From: Ancylostoma caninum
Lineage: Eukaryota; Nematoda; Chromadorea; Rhabditida; Ancylostomatidae
Direction of reading: 5' to 3'
DNA: 64,000 nt
Assembly (NCBI GenBank): GCA_037903475.1
Contig: JBAJFG010000057.1
Coordinates: 62,001-126,000 of the forward strand
Below, one piece after another: positions 37,346-49,808 of this stretch. How positions within the stretch are numbered: position 1 is the stretch's first letter; each line of letters begins with the position of its first letter. Below the pieces are notes generated by a model, which was not told the origin of the DNA, ran no database searches, and was given only the letters and a program-made list of their open reading frames with translations. A program made the position numbers and the translations under genes.

Positions 37346-39312
37346 AGACAGAAGGGGTGCAGGCTTGAAATATCAGGTAGTCAAGTACGATACGTCTGAT
37401 TTTGAATGAGAAGATTTTGAGTTTTGTTTCTAAATTAAGATGTGGTATAAGATATCCAAATATGCTTCTGTATTATCGCCATAGCCAGAGATGACCATCT
37501 AAGATAGGTTCTAAACTCGGGATGTTACTGAAAACCTACTGTTTAGTTGCTGCTGTCGAGGATGGAGCACCTTTCATTGTAGTAAAGAAAGGAGATTTGA
37601 TCGGCCCGACCAAATGAGGTCTGGCCGATTTTCTAACGAAATGATTTCTGATCTACTTGATTCATCAATTCGAAGTGGCCCAAAACCTGAATTAACGGAA
37701 CATCGGCTGCGGAACATCGGCTATTCGATGGAGTCAGGAATCAAGTCGATGAAGGATCCCCGTTTCTCCAATGTTCTTATCATTCCTCTTCGGCGATTTT
37801 TCACCCTTATCGTCCTTTCATGGCGACTCTATCGCTGTCATCTTTAATTTTCCGGCATCGCCTCGAAGTGGATTTCTTCCAATTCAATGATCTAATGTGA
37901 AGCTGCAGTTCAACGCGTGATAATCTCAGTTCTTGGTAGAATTAAATGTTTTTATGCTATTTTACCCAGCAGTATTGATCGCTGCGTGCAGCGCTCTTCT
38001 GGTGCAGCGATGCCAAATTCGCTGGGTTCTTATTCATCTTTTCATTCATTCATCTTTATTCATTGGCTCGTCTTCGGAAAATTAAGCGACTATTTCATGA
38101 ATGCACTGTTTATTGTTGGAGATTTTTTGTCACAAGGCATTTTTTAATGGATGGCTTTTCATCTGATCCCGCTTTATCAAAATTCTAATTCTTTATCACA
38201 CTTCTAATTGATGTTATCAACCAGAGGACTGACCAACGCCGACTGTTCAGTCTTTATTTATTTTCATTTAGTTGGGAAACCTATCTCCTCAATTTATTTA
38301 TCCCGTGTTTGTATATTGCCACAATGTTTATTCAGTTGGCCAAATGCATTAGTAACTACTGCTGAAGCTTCGATCATTTATCTGTGGGAGCCTCCATCGG
38401 TCCAGGCCCTCACGGCCCCTGTATCACAGAATCAATGAAGAATGGAGATATCAATGAAATGTGTGGATGCGCAGGCAAATTGGGAACTAAGGCGTCGATG
38501 ACGCGGCGCGGCGAGCGGGCCCAAATTCATTTGAGCCTTCAGTGCATAACTAGCCCTTGGAAAATATTACTTCTGCTTGCTTCAATAAGATGTTTTGAGG
38601 ACCAGTTCTCATGCTGAGCACGATGACGTCTAACCCTGATATAAGTGGAGAACTAGTTAAGGCGGTTGATAAGACCAACATTTTCGCACCTGAAGGAGTT
38701 AAACTGTTATCCTAGCATTCAAAATGACCCGAGGGCAAGTTTTTGCACAGCAGGGTCCCTATGTCTACTGTTTTAGAACTTTTGGAAATTGTTACACTGC
38801 CGAGCATTTTTTCTCCAAATCTGGGTGTTTCTAGCAGCTCTATGGCATATTGAATTTGGGTAGAATTTCAGGTATTGCGTAGGATTCTACTTGAGTTTTT
38901 TCAAAGTCTACCCAGGTGACTCTAGTAATTTGACCAAAATTTGATGGAAAATTGAGGAATTCCTTGTTTATAGACTTTCTCAGTGGGATTCTGATGGAAG
39001 TATCTGTTCTCTCTAAAAAAGTCGATTCTGACGCCCTCTACTCATGATTATTAGATGTCTACTCGCACTTTTTAACCTGGATATTGAAACACGGGTTGTG
39101 CATTTTCCTTTGCGGATTTTTTGTTGTTTTTTGAAATTTCCAGTCCTCAATAAAACACTCTGATTTTGAGAAGATTCTTCTCAAGGATTTTTTTTTGTTC
39201 ACGGATGTGATCGATGAGATTTTCCGAAATCGCACAGCTAATGCGAATTTCACCGAAGGCGTTCTTGCGGATAGAAAAAGCCGAGTCCTCCACAGTATTC
39301 CCTTTCCAGGGT
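37346..39312. other. Intergenic region before the acetyltransferase
   Basis: No gene is supported. It contains a reverse-complement copy of the TGCGCATCCACACATTTC repeat near 38430-38470 and short non-coding ORFs. The acetyltransferase promoter should lie at its right end. Confidence 0.4.
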
Positions 39313-40359
39313 ATGGCTGTCTCAGTGAGCCGAGCAACTTCCGCAGATGCGGCAGTACTAATCGGCATGATTAGGGAACTAGCGGAGTTTGAGAAGATGC
39401 CAGAAGCGGTAAAGGTAAGCTTCACTTTCATGGAGATGGACTTCCTTAATCAAGTTGGTGTTTTGGGAATCTCCCAACGTAACCCACGATTTCTCCCAGA
39501 TCGACGAGACTCGACTCGCTGCTGACCTCGACAAGAACTCAGTGGGCGGCTTCGTATTACGAGAGGGCGATGAACCGGCTGCGATGCTTCTCTTCTATTT
39601 TGCCTACTCTACTTGGGAAGGGCAGTTTATTCACATGGAAGACCTTTACGTGCGACCAGCTTTCCGTCGAAAAGGCTACGGCCAGAGGTTATGGCGGGAA
39701 CTCGGCATACTAGCGAAGGAAATGGGAGTTCTAAGGTCAGTGATTAGATCGGAAAATATCGAAAAGAAAAAACGATACCGCGCTGACGCTACAATAACCG
39801 CAAATGCGTGCGTTTCACCTTCGTCTGAACTGCTTTAGAAATGCGTATGGACATAGTATCCTTCAACGTAGGGTGGCACGCCCGATAAATGCACGCATTT
39901 GGTATAAAGTGCCCTTATATTATATCTCAGAGAATAGAGAAGATTCAAGTCACTGATATTTCCCTTGAAAAGTTCTTTTTAATGTAGTTTGGATATAATT
40001 GATATCTTCAGTAATACAAAGCTCACTCTTCCCCGTCTTAAGAGATTCGAAATAGCAGCTGGATCAAAAATTTCTCTATCCTATCTAAATCTCCACGGAC
40101 AGATTTTCTACGCCATAGTTACGATGTATTACACTCTGATATAGAAACACAACCTACCCTTATCCAAATTACCCAGGGTTCCCCCACAATTGCTCAGTGC
40201 TTCAGGATCCAGTGGGACGTGCTCGACTGGAACTCGAATGCCATTGCTTTCTACGAGAAGATGCCGTGCGAGAATCTCACGAAGAAGGAAGGATGGCTGC
40301 TCTATCGACTCAATGCAAATGGAATTGCCGCTTTAGCTGAAGCGAAAACCAAGTGCTGA
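39313..40359 (+). CDS. GNAT N-acetyltransferase, SSAT/thialysine type
   Basis: Transfers an acetyl group from acetyl-CoA to a small amine. The closest families I know are spermidine/spermine N1-acetyltransferase (SAT1/SAT2) and nematode thialysine N-epsilon-acetyltransferase; the substrate cannot be told from sequence alone. Exons 39313-39414, 39500-39735 and 40206-40359 join in phase to 163 aa, the usual length. The N-terminus has VSRATSADAAVLIGMIRELA and EFEKMPE, typical of the family. The central strand reads FIHMEDLYVRP (77-87), followed by the acetyl-CoA loop RRKGYGQRL (90-98). The C-terminal part has WDVLDWNSNAIAFYEKM with the likely catalytic Tyr129. A CCAG acceptor lies 3 bases before the ATG (trans-splicing likely). 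AATAAA at 40389-40394 lies 30 bases after the stop. The gene is complete and undamaged. Confidence 0.93.
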
Positions 40360-40388
40360 TTACACATTTGATCTCTATAGGAGTGATT

Positions 40389-40394
40389 AATAAA
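40389..40394 (+). terminator. Polyadenylation signal of the acetyltransferase
   Basis: AATAAA lies 30 bases downstream of the stop codon at 40357-40359. Confidence 0.7.
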
Positions 40395-41019
40395 ATTGTC
40401 GATAATTGATTTGCACAAATCTGCCAGAGTTTGCCAGCGGAAAAGAAGGCACATACGGAACTGTTCTGTTAATATGTTCGAGAATATCACTGAGAATGGG
40501 AGCGGTCTCCCTTTGGTTTTCAGCAAATATGTGCAGATACATTCAGTTTTTTTTTCTTACCCGTCTGTTGAATTTCAGTTATAATATTCGGAATTGAGGC
40601 AAAAATCACACATTTGCTGTAGAAGGAAACCCATTATCTAAATCGGCGAGGTATACCAGGAATAATCGTGCAGTCGTGTTCTATTGGCGAATCTGACCAA
40701 ATGACCAAGCGCCGGCACCAAATGACCACCCCCTCTTTTTCAACGCCTCACATTCCTTCAATCTGGTCATAGCTACCGAAAGCATTCATATACTGTTGGC
40801 AAAAGTTTTTGTGAGCCTAGTGGGCTCGAAAACAATCGCGGATGTCAGATTCCATAGATCTTTCCACGTACAGGTGCAACGATGTACCACAATCCGCAGG
40901 TACACCGTTGATGAATAGCTTTCCTTGAACGAAAACCTAGTACTGCCTCATTTCTGAGAGTTCGGAAATGGCCGAAAATCGCAATTTTTGGAATTTAAGT
41001 GCCCAACTATGGTGTTCTG

Positions 41020-41949
41020 TTTGCTCACGAGCAATTTTGCCCCAATAGTTGTACATGGAATCACAACTCCTATCGTGCCATGGTGCTTCTACGCCATCGT
41101 AATCATCTTGACCTTTTGTCAATTTCAGGTGCGAAGGTTCCTTCGCGCCCACCACATGGTTGCTACAGGGTGGCGGGCCACGTTTACGCCTAAAACTACA
41201 GTTCCAGGGAGGTTTGACCCTTCGGATGGTGTCATTGGATTCCACACTTCTCTAGCAACCACAGCACCTCGAATCTCGTTCGAGAAGTTTGGAAATCAAA
41301 ATCTCAAAAAATTGATTTTCTCGATTTTGGAATATTTTTCCTCACATAAGAAAAATTGTTCTGTCTTCTTCTTCTATCTTTCGCATTCTCAACGCGGTAC
41401 ATTTTTCGAATTTGATGCTTAGCTTTGCTCACCATCCACTGGAAGCAAAAGAAATGCTAGCAAACATGACAAAATACACTATCTCATTATCATTATGGAG
41501 AATTTCAGCAGTCATTTTCCTCATTTCTGTGAGACCTACGCAAGCTCTTCTAAAAAAATAGTACATTATTTATTGGGTAGATAAGTGTTGGAGAGGGAAG
41601 AATGAGAAATGATGTCCCTCCTGTGAGGAAAAATATTCCAAAATCGAGAAAAATCAGTTTTTTGAGAATTTGTTTTTCAAATTTCTCAAACAAGAATTAA
41701 GGTAATATGGTTGCTAGAGAAGGGTGGAATCCAATGACACCATTCGAAGGGTCAAACCTCCCTGGAACTGTAGTTTTAGGCGTAAACGTGGCCCGCCACC
41801 CTGTAGCAACCATGTGGTGGGCGCGAAGGAACCTTCGCACCTGAAATTGACAAAAGGTCAAGATGATTATGATGACGTAGAAACACCATGGCACGATAGG
41901 AGTTGTGATTCCATATACAACTATTGGGGCAAAATTGCTCGTGAGCAAA
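41020..41949. repeat. Long inverted repeat (foldback), about 328-bp arms
   Basis: The left arm is about 41020-41347 and the right arm about 41622-41949, with some 274 bp between. Within the outer 250 bases the arms differ at only a few positions; the pair GTTTGCTCACGAGC / GCTCGTGAGCAAAT marks the outer ends. The inner ends (GGAATATTTTTCCTCACA / TGTGAGGAAAAATATTCC) also match. No transposase is present. ORFs of 144, 104 and 98 codons here are the same repeat read in different places. Confidence 0.88.
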
Positions 41950-44461
41950 TCCCAATTAAAACCTATGCATTTCGTTGTATCCTCACTGTGCATGCTGTGA
42001 AACGAAAGGCAACACTTCGATGCAGTCCAATGAGCTGAAAACGGACGGCATACATTAAAAATCCTTAATTTTTTGCAGTTGAGAAAATTTTGAGCTCTCG
42101 GAATAACTTCCCAATCAAGTTATTCGTGATCATCTTACGAACTCATTCCGTCTGATTAAAATGTTCCAAAATGTAAACTGTCAGTGCTGAAGCCGAAAAA
42201 CCACTGAGTTTTCCACGCTTGACCCTAATTAGTGGGCGGGGTCAAGGTAATTAAGGAACTTTTCAAAATAGTTGGTGACAGCTGCAAAAGTGCGAGGCGT
42301 GCAAGACATGAAAAGATGCAGAACGTTGTCCTCGTATGCGTAGTCATTGAAGTTTCAAAAAATTTTCACTTTGGAGAAAGTTATAGAAGAATCCCGCAAA
42401 TCCCGCGAATCTCGCGAATCCCGCGAAAATTTTCACATTCTACCGTCGCGACTGTATTCTCAAAAGAATTTCACCATCTAATGCTCATGTCATCATAACT
42501 GTAGTCCAAGTCAGGCAGAGCAGACAGTCTCCGAAAGAAAAGCCAAAAGAGGATGGACATGGGAATCAATCTCTTTGACTAAATTCTTATCGTGCTTTAA
42601 CCATAAAAGGATGAAGAAATTAGGATCTCAATAACCATAAAAGGATGAAGAAATTAGGATTTCAAACGATGTGAAGACATATTTTGACTTACTTCTGGAG
42701 CATAGAATGGTATACATACATAGTATATCAACACCATTTCAACAACGATACAGTACATATTCTGTCCCCAGAATTCTGAAAACGGGTATATTCTCGCCAT
42801 TGAAGCTTCGTTCCCACTGTTATCCTAACGTTGATGTGAGCTGTGTGTCAAACCTGGTTTAGGAAGTGATCTATTTTGGGTTTTACTTTATCAGCTGGAT
42901 GTGACAGAAAGACCGTCGAGGATTTCCGTTGGATTCTGGAGTTGGAGACCAGCTTCCAAAGGATGAAGACACTTGTAAAAATGTGGGATAACACACGAGG
43001 AAGACAATTACCAACTCACTTGCATCCTCTCACATTTCAGTTGTTTTACCATTTTCTGTAATAAAAAAGATCCATGTCGAGCTATTGCACCTTCCTCGAA
43101 TGGTTGTGAGTTTGCTCCTTCACCGCTTTACTACACACTAGATCAGGAACTTAGAATGCATCTGTGGAGTCACCAAGAGCAGTCACTATTGTGCACTTCC
43201 CTTGGAGAGAAACTGGAGGCAAAGTACAACCGGAAGCATATTGTACTCGGAGATCCAGCTTCATTTTCTTCCCGAAATCGGCATTTTCTCCCAATTTTCT
43301 ACCGTAAACCAATCGTATTTCTATGGAACTGAGGTTGCGGTGGAAAACGGATACGATATTCGTGATCAGCGCCCCAAAACAACCCCTCTACGCAAATTTG
43401 AGAGGATTCGGTGAGATACCGTGTCCAGAGTATACCTACCCTAACTCACGCCTCAAATACCCCCCACCCCCTCCCCAGGGGAAGTTTAGGCGAAAATTTT
43501 TACTCCGAAATTTTTGGGACAGAACTAGCCGAATAGTGGCAATTTTTGTTTATACATTGCCTTAACCTGATTAGTAGTGACACCAACATCTTTATAATTT
43601 TTTTTTCGAAGTTTTGGTCGTCCAGGTCTCCAAAGTGGCGGACGCCCCAGTTTTTCTTTCAATCCCCCCCCCCCACCATTTCCCCATCAAAGGCCTGTGT
43701 TCGCCACTGCGTACATACTAGGGATGTTAGCTGGATCCCTGCAAAGTCTGACACTCTCATCCACCAGTAGTACATCGACCTCTGGCCAGTTATGGTCAAC
43801 CAATGCGTTATCAGGATTTGCTTGAATCGCACATCCGCTCATGCACTGGAAAATGCCTGTGGTGGCTTTAAGGAGGTTGGGTGGCGCCTATATTTTGGGA
43901 GGATGGGTGGCTTCCTCTTCGTGTGTTGTGTGTACACGGGTTGGTCCGGATCTTTATTCTCCGACCCGCTCCTAACAGTGCTGTGGTTGAATTCTGCAAA
44001 GAAGGGGCGTGGTAAAAGCATAGTACGTGAAGTGTCTCGGCAAGTCCCAAAAACATATAACAGAAACATATTAGATACTACAGATTACTTCTAAAGAGGT
44101 GCCGCCTATACCGGCACAATGCCCGTGAAGCACCAATGAATCAGTTGTTCTTTTCAACTTTCAAGGATCGAAGATGCTGGCGAATATGTTGGTCCTGGAA
44201 CGCACGGGTGAGACGTGTAGTGTTGGCGCGTTGCCAATTCCATCCGATTCTTCCAAGTTGCTTTGGAGTTTATTCTTCCAGTGAATTTGACTTGTCCTTA
44301 TTGTCTTTTCCTAAATGTTTTCACTATGTATAGTTGTTAAAATACTCCTTGTTGTAAACTCAGTTGTGATCGTTTTTTTTCTGTGAAAATGCCATCTCTT
44401 TTTCGTAGTAGCCGCTTTTATTTTGCTGGACATGTTCCGATTTCATGTTTTTCACTCTTTA

Positions 44462-44471
44462 GGGCCTCAAA
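44462..44471 (+). promoter_or_regulatory. Candidate spliced-leader acceptor of the delta-COP gene
   Basis: TTTTTCACTCTTTAG ends at 44462, leaving a 9-base leader before ATG 44472. Pyrimidine-rich tract plus AG close to the start codon fits trans-splicing. Confidence 0.5.
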
Positions 44472-47400
44472 ATGGTGCTGATCTCTGCAAGCATAGTATC
44501 CAAGTCGGGAAAAGGTTTGTAGGTAGAGACATGCTTCCGAAATGATAAGTTCATTATTCTTAGAATCATTTTTAGCACTCGTCACACGAGTTTTCGTGTC
44601 GGACATGACTCGTGCTCGCCATGGAAGGACTTCTTGACGCTTTTCCGAAGCTTATTGGCAACGATAAGGACTCAGGTATCCCTCACTTACGAATCTAACT
44701 TTCTAAACAATCCAGTGCTTCATATATCACTTCCTATGGCATCGACCTCATGTTAGTTATCGCATGTTTATCCCATGAATAAGCATGCTAGATCCATGAA
44801 TTTGTTTATAATTCCTTTTGCTTCAGATTCCTCCAAAGCAGGTTGGTTGAGAATATAATTTTCACATGTTTCGTTCACTTCTCGCTCAACCCACCCTTCC
44901 TCATTTGTCTCTATCTGTTGCCATGTTTCACGCCTAACATCGCTCTGATTTTGCACGCTTAATTTTTCTGTTGCTGTTGGATTGGTGCAGGCGTTCTGTG
45001 GTTTTCATTTCTGGGAATGGATTGTGTTATGGCTGATTCTAAGTGCTTATATATGCGTGATGTATTTCAGCACAACGTCAGCACACCTTCATCGAAACTG
45101 ATAGCGTACGTTATGTGTATCATCCACTAGATAACATATACATGGTGCTGATCACAACGAAAACGTCAAACATCCTAGAAGATCTTGAGACGCTGAGATT
45201 GTTTTCGCGTGTGGTATGTTTCTCTGTCCTTCATTTCCTACATTAGGGTTTGTTTTGTTTTTCTGAGTTTTTCTTTGAGTAGTTAAACTTGTACTCTTTT
45301 TTTGCTCTTTTTATTATCAGTTGTTGCTAGTTAAGTAGTGTTTAACGTTGAGATCCCCGAGTATTGTCGTTCCAATGATGAGAAGGAAATCTTGGCGCAC
45401 GACTTTGACCTCATATTTGCTTTTGATGAAGTCGTCACTTTGGGATACAGGTAGAGTTGGTTTCTTTAGTACTAGTTGCTAACCATTCGTATCGTTTTTT
45501 GTGAAGATTTCCTTGCTTGAATTTAATTTCCACTAAATCTCAATCTTTTGTGAGTTATCGACAGATTTCATGTTCATGTTTATTCCATTATTACCCGCTA
45601 GTTCGCAATGGAAAATCTCGAGGAAAAGAGCGAAATTTTCAAGCTTTCTCAATGAAATTCCCGACATCCTTTGAATAACGGAGAGTGAAAGATAGTGCGC
45701 ATAATTTCATAGATCTTGAACGCTGTCCTTTTCCTCCAGCAGTCCTTGACTTCTCCAATCAGAACTAGATAACTAGTTGATTGACTGTGGATTTTTGTTC
45801 CTTTAATCTTTGGCTGGGAACACCCACCTGCCTACATGCACAACAAATCAAAGTATTTTGAAAGTATTATGTGGTGTAAATATTATATATCATCTTTGCG
45901 AATCTCTGAGGACTTGAGAACACTCGTCGATCCGAGCGTTATTTCAGAGAAAGCGTGAACTTGGCCCAAATTCGCACATTTACTGAGATGGACTCGCATG
46001 AAGAGCGTGTTTTCCTCCAAATCAAGGAGGTAGGTTGCGGATATTCATTTTCTCTGAAAAATGTCTGTATTGTGATATATCTGCAGGCGCAAGAACGTGC
46101 TGCAAAGCAAGCAATGGCTGAGAAGGCAAAGGAGTTCAAACGCTTGCAGAAAGAGGCTCTCAGCAAGGGACTCAAGCCGTCAAGTTTGTTTCAAGCTAAA
46201 TTACACTTGTTGAAGAAATTTGTCATTACTCAACATTTGAAGGTGCTAGTTTTGGTGCATCAGCGACAGGGATCTCCTCAGCTTCAACACCACTAGCCGC
46301 TGTACAAGAGCCTGTTGCTCCTAGACCTGCAGCTACGACAGCAAGGGCTGGCGGAGGCAAAGTACGATTCATCCCACATTTGCTCTGATGGTTTGAGTGA
46401 TTTAATTTTTTCCCACTTGAAGGCTCTCAAGCTCGGGGCAAAAACAAAAGATGAGGATGTTTTCCTGCAACAGCTTCGACAAGAGGGACAAGCTATCGCA
46501 CCGGTGGAAAGGACTCCGGTATGTAGTTTATTTCATTTCGGTCGTCAACAGTTTCCGTTCTCACCTTGCGTTCATACTTTATCTTCAGGTTTTATTTTAT
46601 ATCTTGCTACTTAATGACTGTTTGCGAGTTTTTTCACTCATGCTTGCTACACACATACTCCCATTATTGTCTCAACCATCTTTAGTGAAATGTGCCACAT
46701 CGCCAGCCCAAATTTCAGGCATCGTTCCTTTTCCTCACCCTTGCTTCTTGAATTCACTGAAGGTATCAAACAGAGTTGTGCATTGTAGAGTAAAGAATTA
46801 ACGCGCATCTTCCATTTACCCATTAACGTAAAGACTGTCCAAGTTAACGAATTTGCGGTTCCATCAGAGTAAGGCCCATGAAATGAGTACCTTATAGCGA
46901 GACGCTGCTGGTGTATCGACTATGGCAGCAGCCGCTCCAGTGTCTAATGTGAAAAGAGAGGCTGTCCATGTCCGCACTGAAGAAAAAATGGTTGCGACAG
47001 TGAGTCGCGATGGCGGATTGCAAGGAGCTGAGGTAATCATTTTACCGCATGATTCAGTTCATCTTTTTCGAGCATATGTATTATGCAATAATGTTTAGAT
47101 TCTTGGAGTGGTTTCCCTTTCTGTATCCGCACCAGAGTACAACACTGTTGCGATACAAATGCACAACAAAGCTTCATCGGGCGCGCAATTGCAGGTTCGT
47201 TTGTTCCCGAAAGTTTCTGAAAGATGTCCATATTCAGCCAAGAACACGTCTTCTTAAGGTCCATCCTAATCTTGACAAGAAAGAATGGCAGAACTCCTCC
47301 ATGTTGAAGTTAAAATCCGCTGGTAAACCATTCCCAGTAAACAATGATGTTGGTGTTTTGAAATGGAAAATGGTACTCACCGAAGAGGAACAACTCCCTA

Positions 47401-49495
47401 TTGCATGTAAGCATTTCTACTTGAACTCGTGACATTAACATATTTGCTTCATTTTTTCTTAACAATAACCCTGTAATTCTAACTAATTATAATCACATAA
47501 TATAGTGATTCTGCTTACAATTTCATGTCAATCTACATTCCAGTGAACTGTTGGCCCCAGGAATCAGCTGATGGATGTCAAGTTAATATTGAGTATACCC
47601 TACAGCGTGAAGACCTATCATTGGAAAATGTTGTCATAACGATTCCACTTCCGTGAGTCTGCTCTGAAACTTTTCGATATGAATATGATTTAGCAGGAGT
47701 TCTGTGTGTAATGTAAGATTGAATTCAATTTTATGAAACTGAAGGAAGTGAGACGTATCAGTCGGTAAATCGAACACATATTGTTCCTGGGGTTGATAGC
47801 TTTGCCGAATCGTCTTCTACAATATTGATAATTGATCGGCGCGCACTTGGTTTTGAAAGCACATTCCTTCAAAATGATATTTTCGAAATATACATGCTCG
47901 CTTTCTCAGTGAGTGAGATAATCATTTCAAAAACAAATCAGTGAACCTATTCTTGTTCTTTATGTGGTGGGTCTGATATTGTACATCAACACACAAGTTA
48001 AAGGCAATGCCAGTCGCGCGTCTGACGCACACATTCATTTGCGGAGGATATTTCATGAAGATTGGTGAAGGCGGCGTGTACATCCTCCTCAGGAAATCTA
48101 AAAACCGTGTTTTGCATCGGTCCGCATGGATTTTGCATGAGTTTGAGAAAATCGTGGGTTTTGCATGGGATTTGCATCGGATTCGAAGGTGCATGGGTTC
48201 TGCATGGATTTCAGCATTGCTGAAAGCGACTGATTAAAAGACGTGTTTTCCACAGGATTAAACCGGGATTTGCATAGGTACGCATGGGTTTTGCATCGAT
48301 ATCTGAAAAAAAAAACAAGTCATTTAAATTTTTCATTCATTATTTTCACTGTTTCTTTACATTCAACAGTAGTTTGTGTGATAAAAATTTACTCATTGCG
48401 ATTTCCATAATTATGCCAAAATTTGCAGGTTTCTCTCAAATATAAAAATATTGCATGTTAACATAGGGAACATTCACCAGCTTAATGTAAGATGCACTTC
48501 AGTCGGACATTCAGCAGAAGTTGGGGCTTTCAAAAATGAGCTAAGGAGAAGTGCTAGGTGTAAAAACCGATAAAGATGTAAGGTGCGCTCCAATATTGCT
48601 CGTGCCAGAGCAATATTCTTGTTCATGACGTAGGTGGGCGCTATCCACCGCAGCTCCCCATGAACAAATTAGTGGGGATCATGCCTAGGTTGACCATAAC
48701 AGCCCAAAGCTCATGCAAACCCCAGGTTTTGTGTGGGATCTGCATAGGTTCTGCATGAGTGTGCATGCCTTAGTCGTGGGATTTGCATCTTTCAAGGCGA
48801 TGCGGAACACGGTTTTATCCCATGCAAAACACGGTTCCTAGATTTCCTGAGTCAGTGTAAAAACCACACGGCCATTGCGAGGCTTCAAACGTGTACGTCC
48901 CACTGCGTTTGACCTGAGTTAGGTCTTCGACTGCGACTATCCCGTGGACGCACGCGCGTCAAACGCACAAATGTAGAATAAATTGTCTTTTACGAAGTGC
49001 AAATACATGTTACAGGCCAGCCACAGTACCTGTTGTATCTGAGTGCGAAGGATCGTATGATTACCAGAAGGCTCGGAATCAAATTGTGTGGACGATGCCT
49101 GTAATTGACAGGTAAGAAGCATTAATGTCGTCTAATTTCATGGTACTATTGTCAGCGTTGTCTTCCTTAGCACTAATTCATCGGGAACGTTGGAATTCAC
49201 CGTACCAAATGGACACTCGGATCATTTCTTCCCAGTTCAAGTCCGTTTCTATACTGAGAAATTGTACTGCGACATCGGGGTAAGTTTGTTGATGGTTAAC
49301 CTTGAACTTTTATTAGGATTATCATTGGTTCTCTCCTATTTTGTATATTACTGAATTTCGTCGCGTGTTTTATTTACACTGGAATGTTATAACTGGTTAC
49401 TTTAGGTTGATGCGGTGCAGTCCATGGATGGAAACTCTGCCATTCCATTCTCTACTGAGACACGTTTCATTTCTGAAAAGTACGAGGTCGTCTAG
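44472..49495 (+). CDS. copd-1: Coatomer subunit delta (COPI coat), exon 2 frame broken
   Basis: Subunit of the cytosolic COPI coat that drives Golgi-to-ER and intra-Golgi transport. Exons: 44472-44514, 44576-44675, 45071-45213, 45353-45450, 45948-46029, 46087-46183, 46243-46361, 46423-46518, 46898-47032, 47099-47194, 47259-47406, 47544-47652, 49016-49111, 49171-49279, 49406-49495. Ignoring one extra base the product is 519 aa (human 511). The N-terminal longin part has [67 protein letters not shown] and [20 protein letters not shown] charged helix and an Ala/Ser/Pro linker lead to the mu-homology domain with [48 protein letters not shown] and a final [15 protein letters not shown]. Exon 2 (100 nt) is one base too long: SDMTRAR and [18 protein letters not shown] are in different frames, with an extra base just before ATG 44621. 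Intron 12 holds a repeat. The acceptor before 45353 (GTTGAG) is atypical. The family call is certain. Confidence 0.95.
48009..48975. repeat. TTTGCAT-rich insertion in delta-COP intron 12
   Basis: The 1363-bp intron 12 is mostly filled by a block with many copies of a short unit of the form (A/T)TTTGCAT(C/G/A)GG. An inverted pair lies at 48089-48117 and 48822-48850 (CAGGAAATCTA then CCGTGTTTTGCAT against its reverse complement). Near-direct ends CGCGCGTC-ACGCACA lie at about 48016-48031 and 48953-48969. No transposase is seen, so it is probably a non-autonomous element. Confidence 0.6.
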
Positions 49496-49770
49496 TATGT
49501 GTTCTCTTTTCAATTGTTTCAATGCATGGTTCCCTTTATCCTGGTTTTCTTTAGTCTAAGATATACAAAAGATGATTGCGTTGTATAATACATTTCTTTA
49601 AAGCATGTCTTAATTATTATATATGCGGTTCTAATTGACTGCGTCGATTTGTGATATTAAATTATTTATCGCTTGTTTTTTTTTCATCATGAGGTTTCAT
49701 CTATGGTGAGAGTTGTTATTATAATTATATGTAATGAACAAATTGTTTATTGGCATGTTTTTGCATATGC

Positions 49771-49776
49771 TTTATT
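49771..49776 (-). terminator. Polyadenylation signal of the glycerate kinase gene
   Basis: AATAAA on the minus strand (TTTATT on +), 33 bases beyond the stop codon at 49809. It lies inside the 313-bp interval shared with the 3' end of the delta-COP gene. Confidence 0.7.
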
Positions 49777-49808
49777 GTATAGAACATGACACATCCATAT
49801 AATGACAT

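Larger units (their letters stand above)
40395..44471. other. Intergenic region with foldback and isolated exon-like pieces
   Basis: The large inverted repeat 41020-41949 fills part of this. Two isolated exon-like pieces remain unassigned: about 42894-42975 (TTATCAG acceptor; DRKTVEDFRWILELETSFQR; GTAAAA donor) and about 44166-44208 (TTTCAAG acceptor; GTGAGA donor). A 33-bp unit containing AAAAGGATGAAGAAATTAGG is tandemly duplicated at about 42599-42664. A poly-C run lies near 43664-43675. No gene model is supported. Confidence 0.4.

Noticed and set aside
40988..42038. ORFs of 144, 98 and 104 codons that resemble each other
   Set aside because: They are the two arms of the inverted repeat at 41020-41949 read on either strand.
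42894..44208. Two isolated exon-like pieces upstream of the delta-COP gene
   Set aside because: Each has an acceptor and donor, but their phases do not match each other or the delta-COP start, so no gene model can be built.
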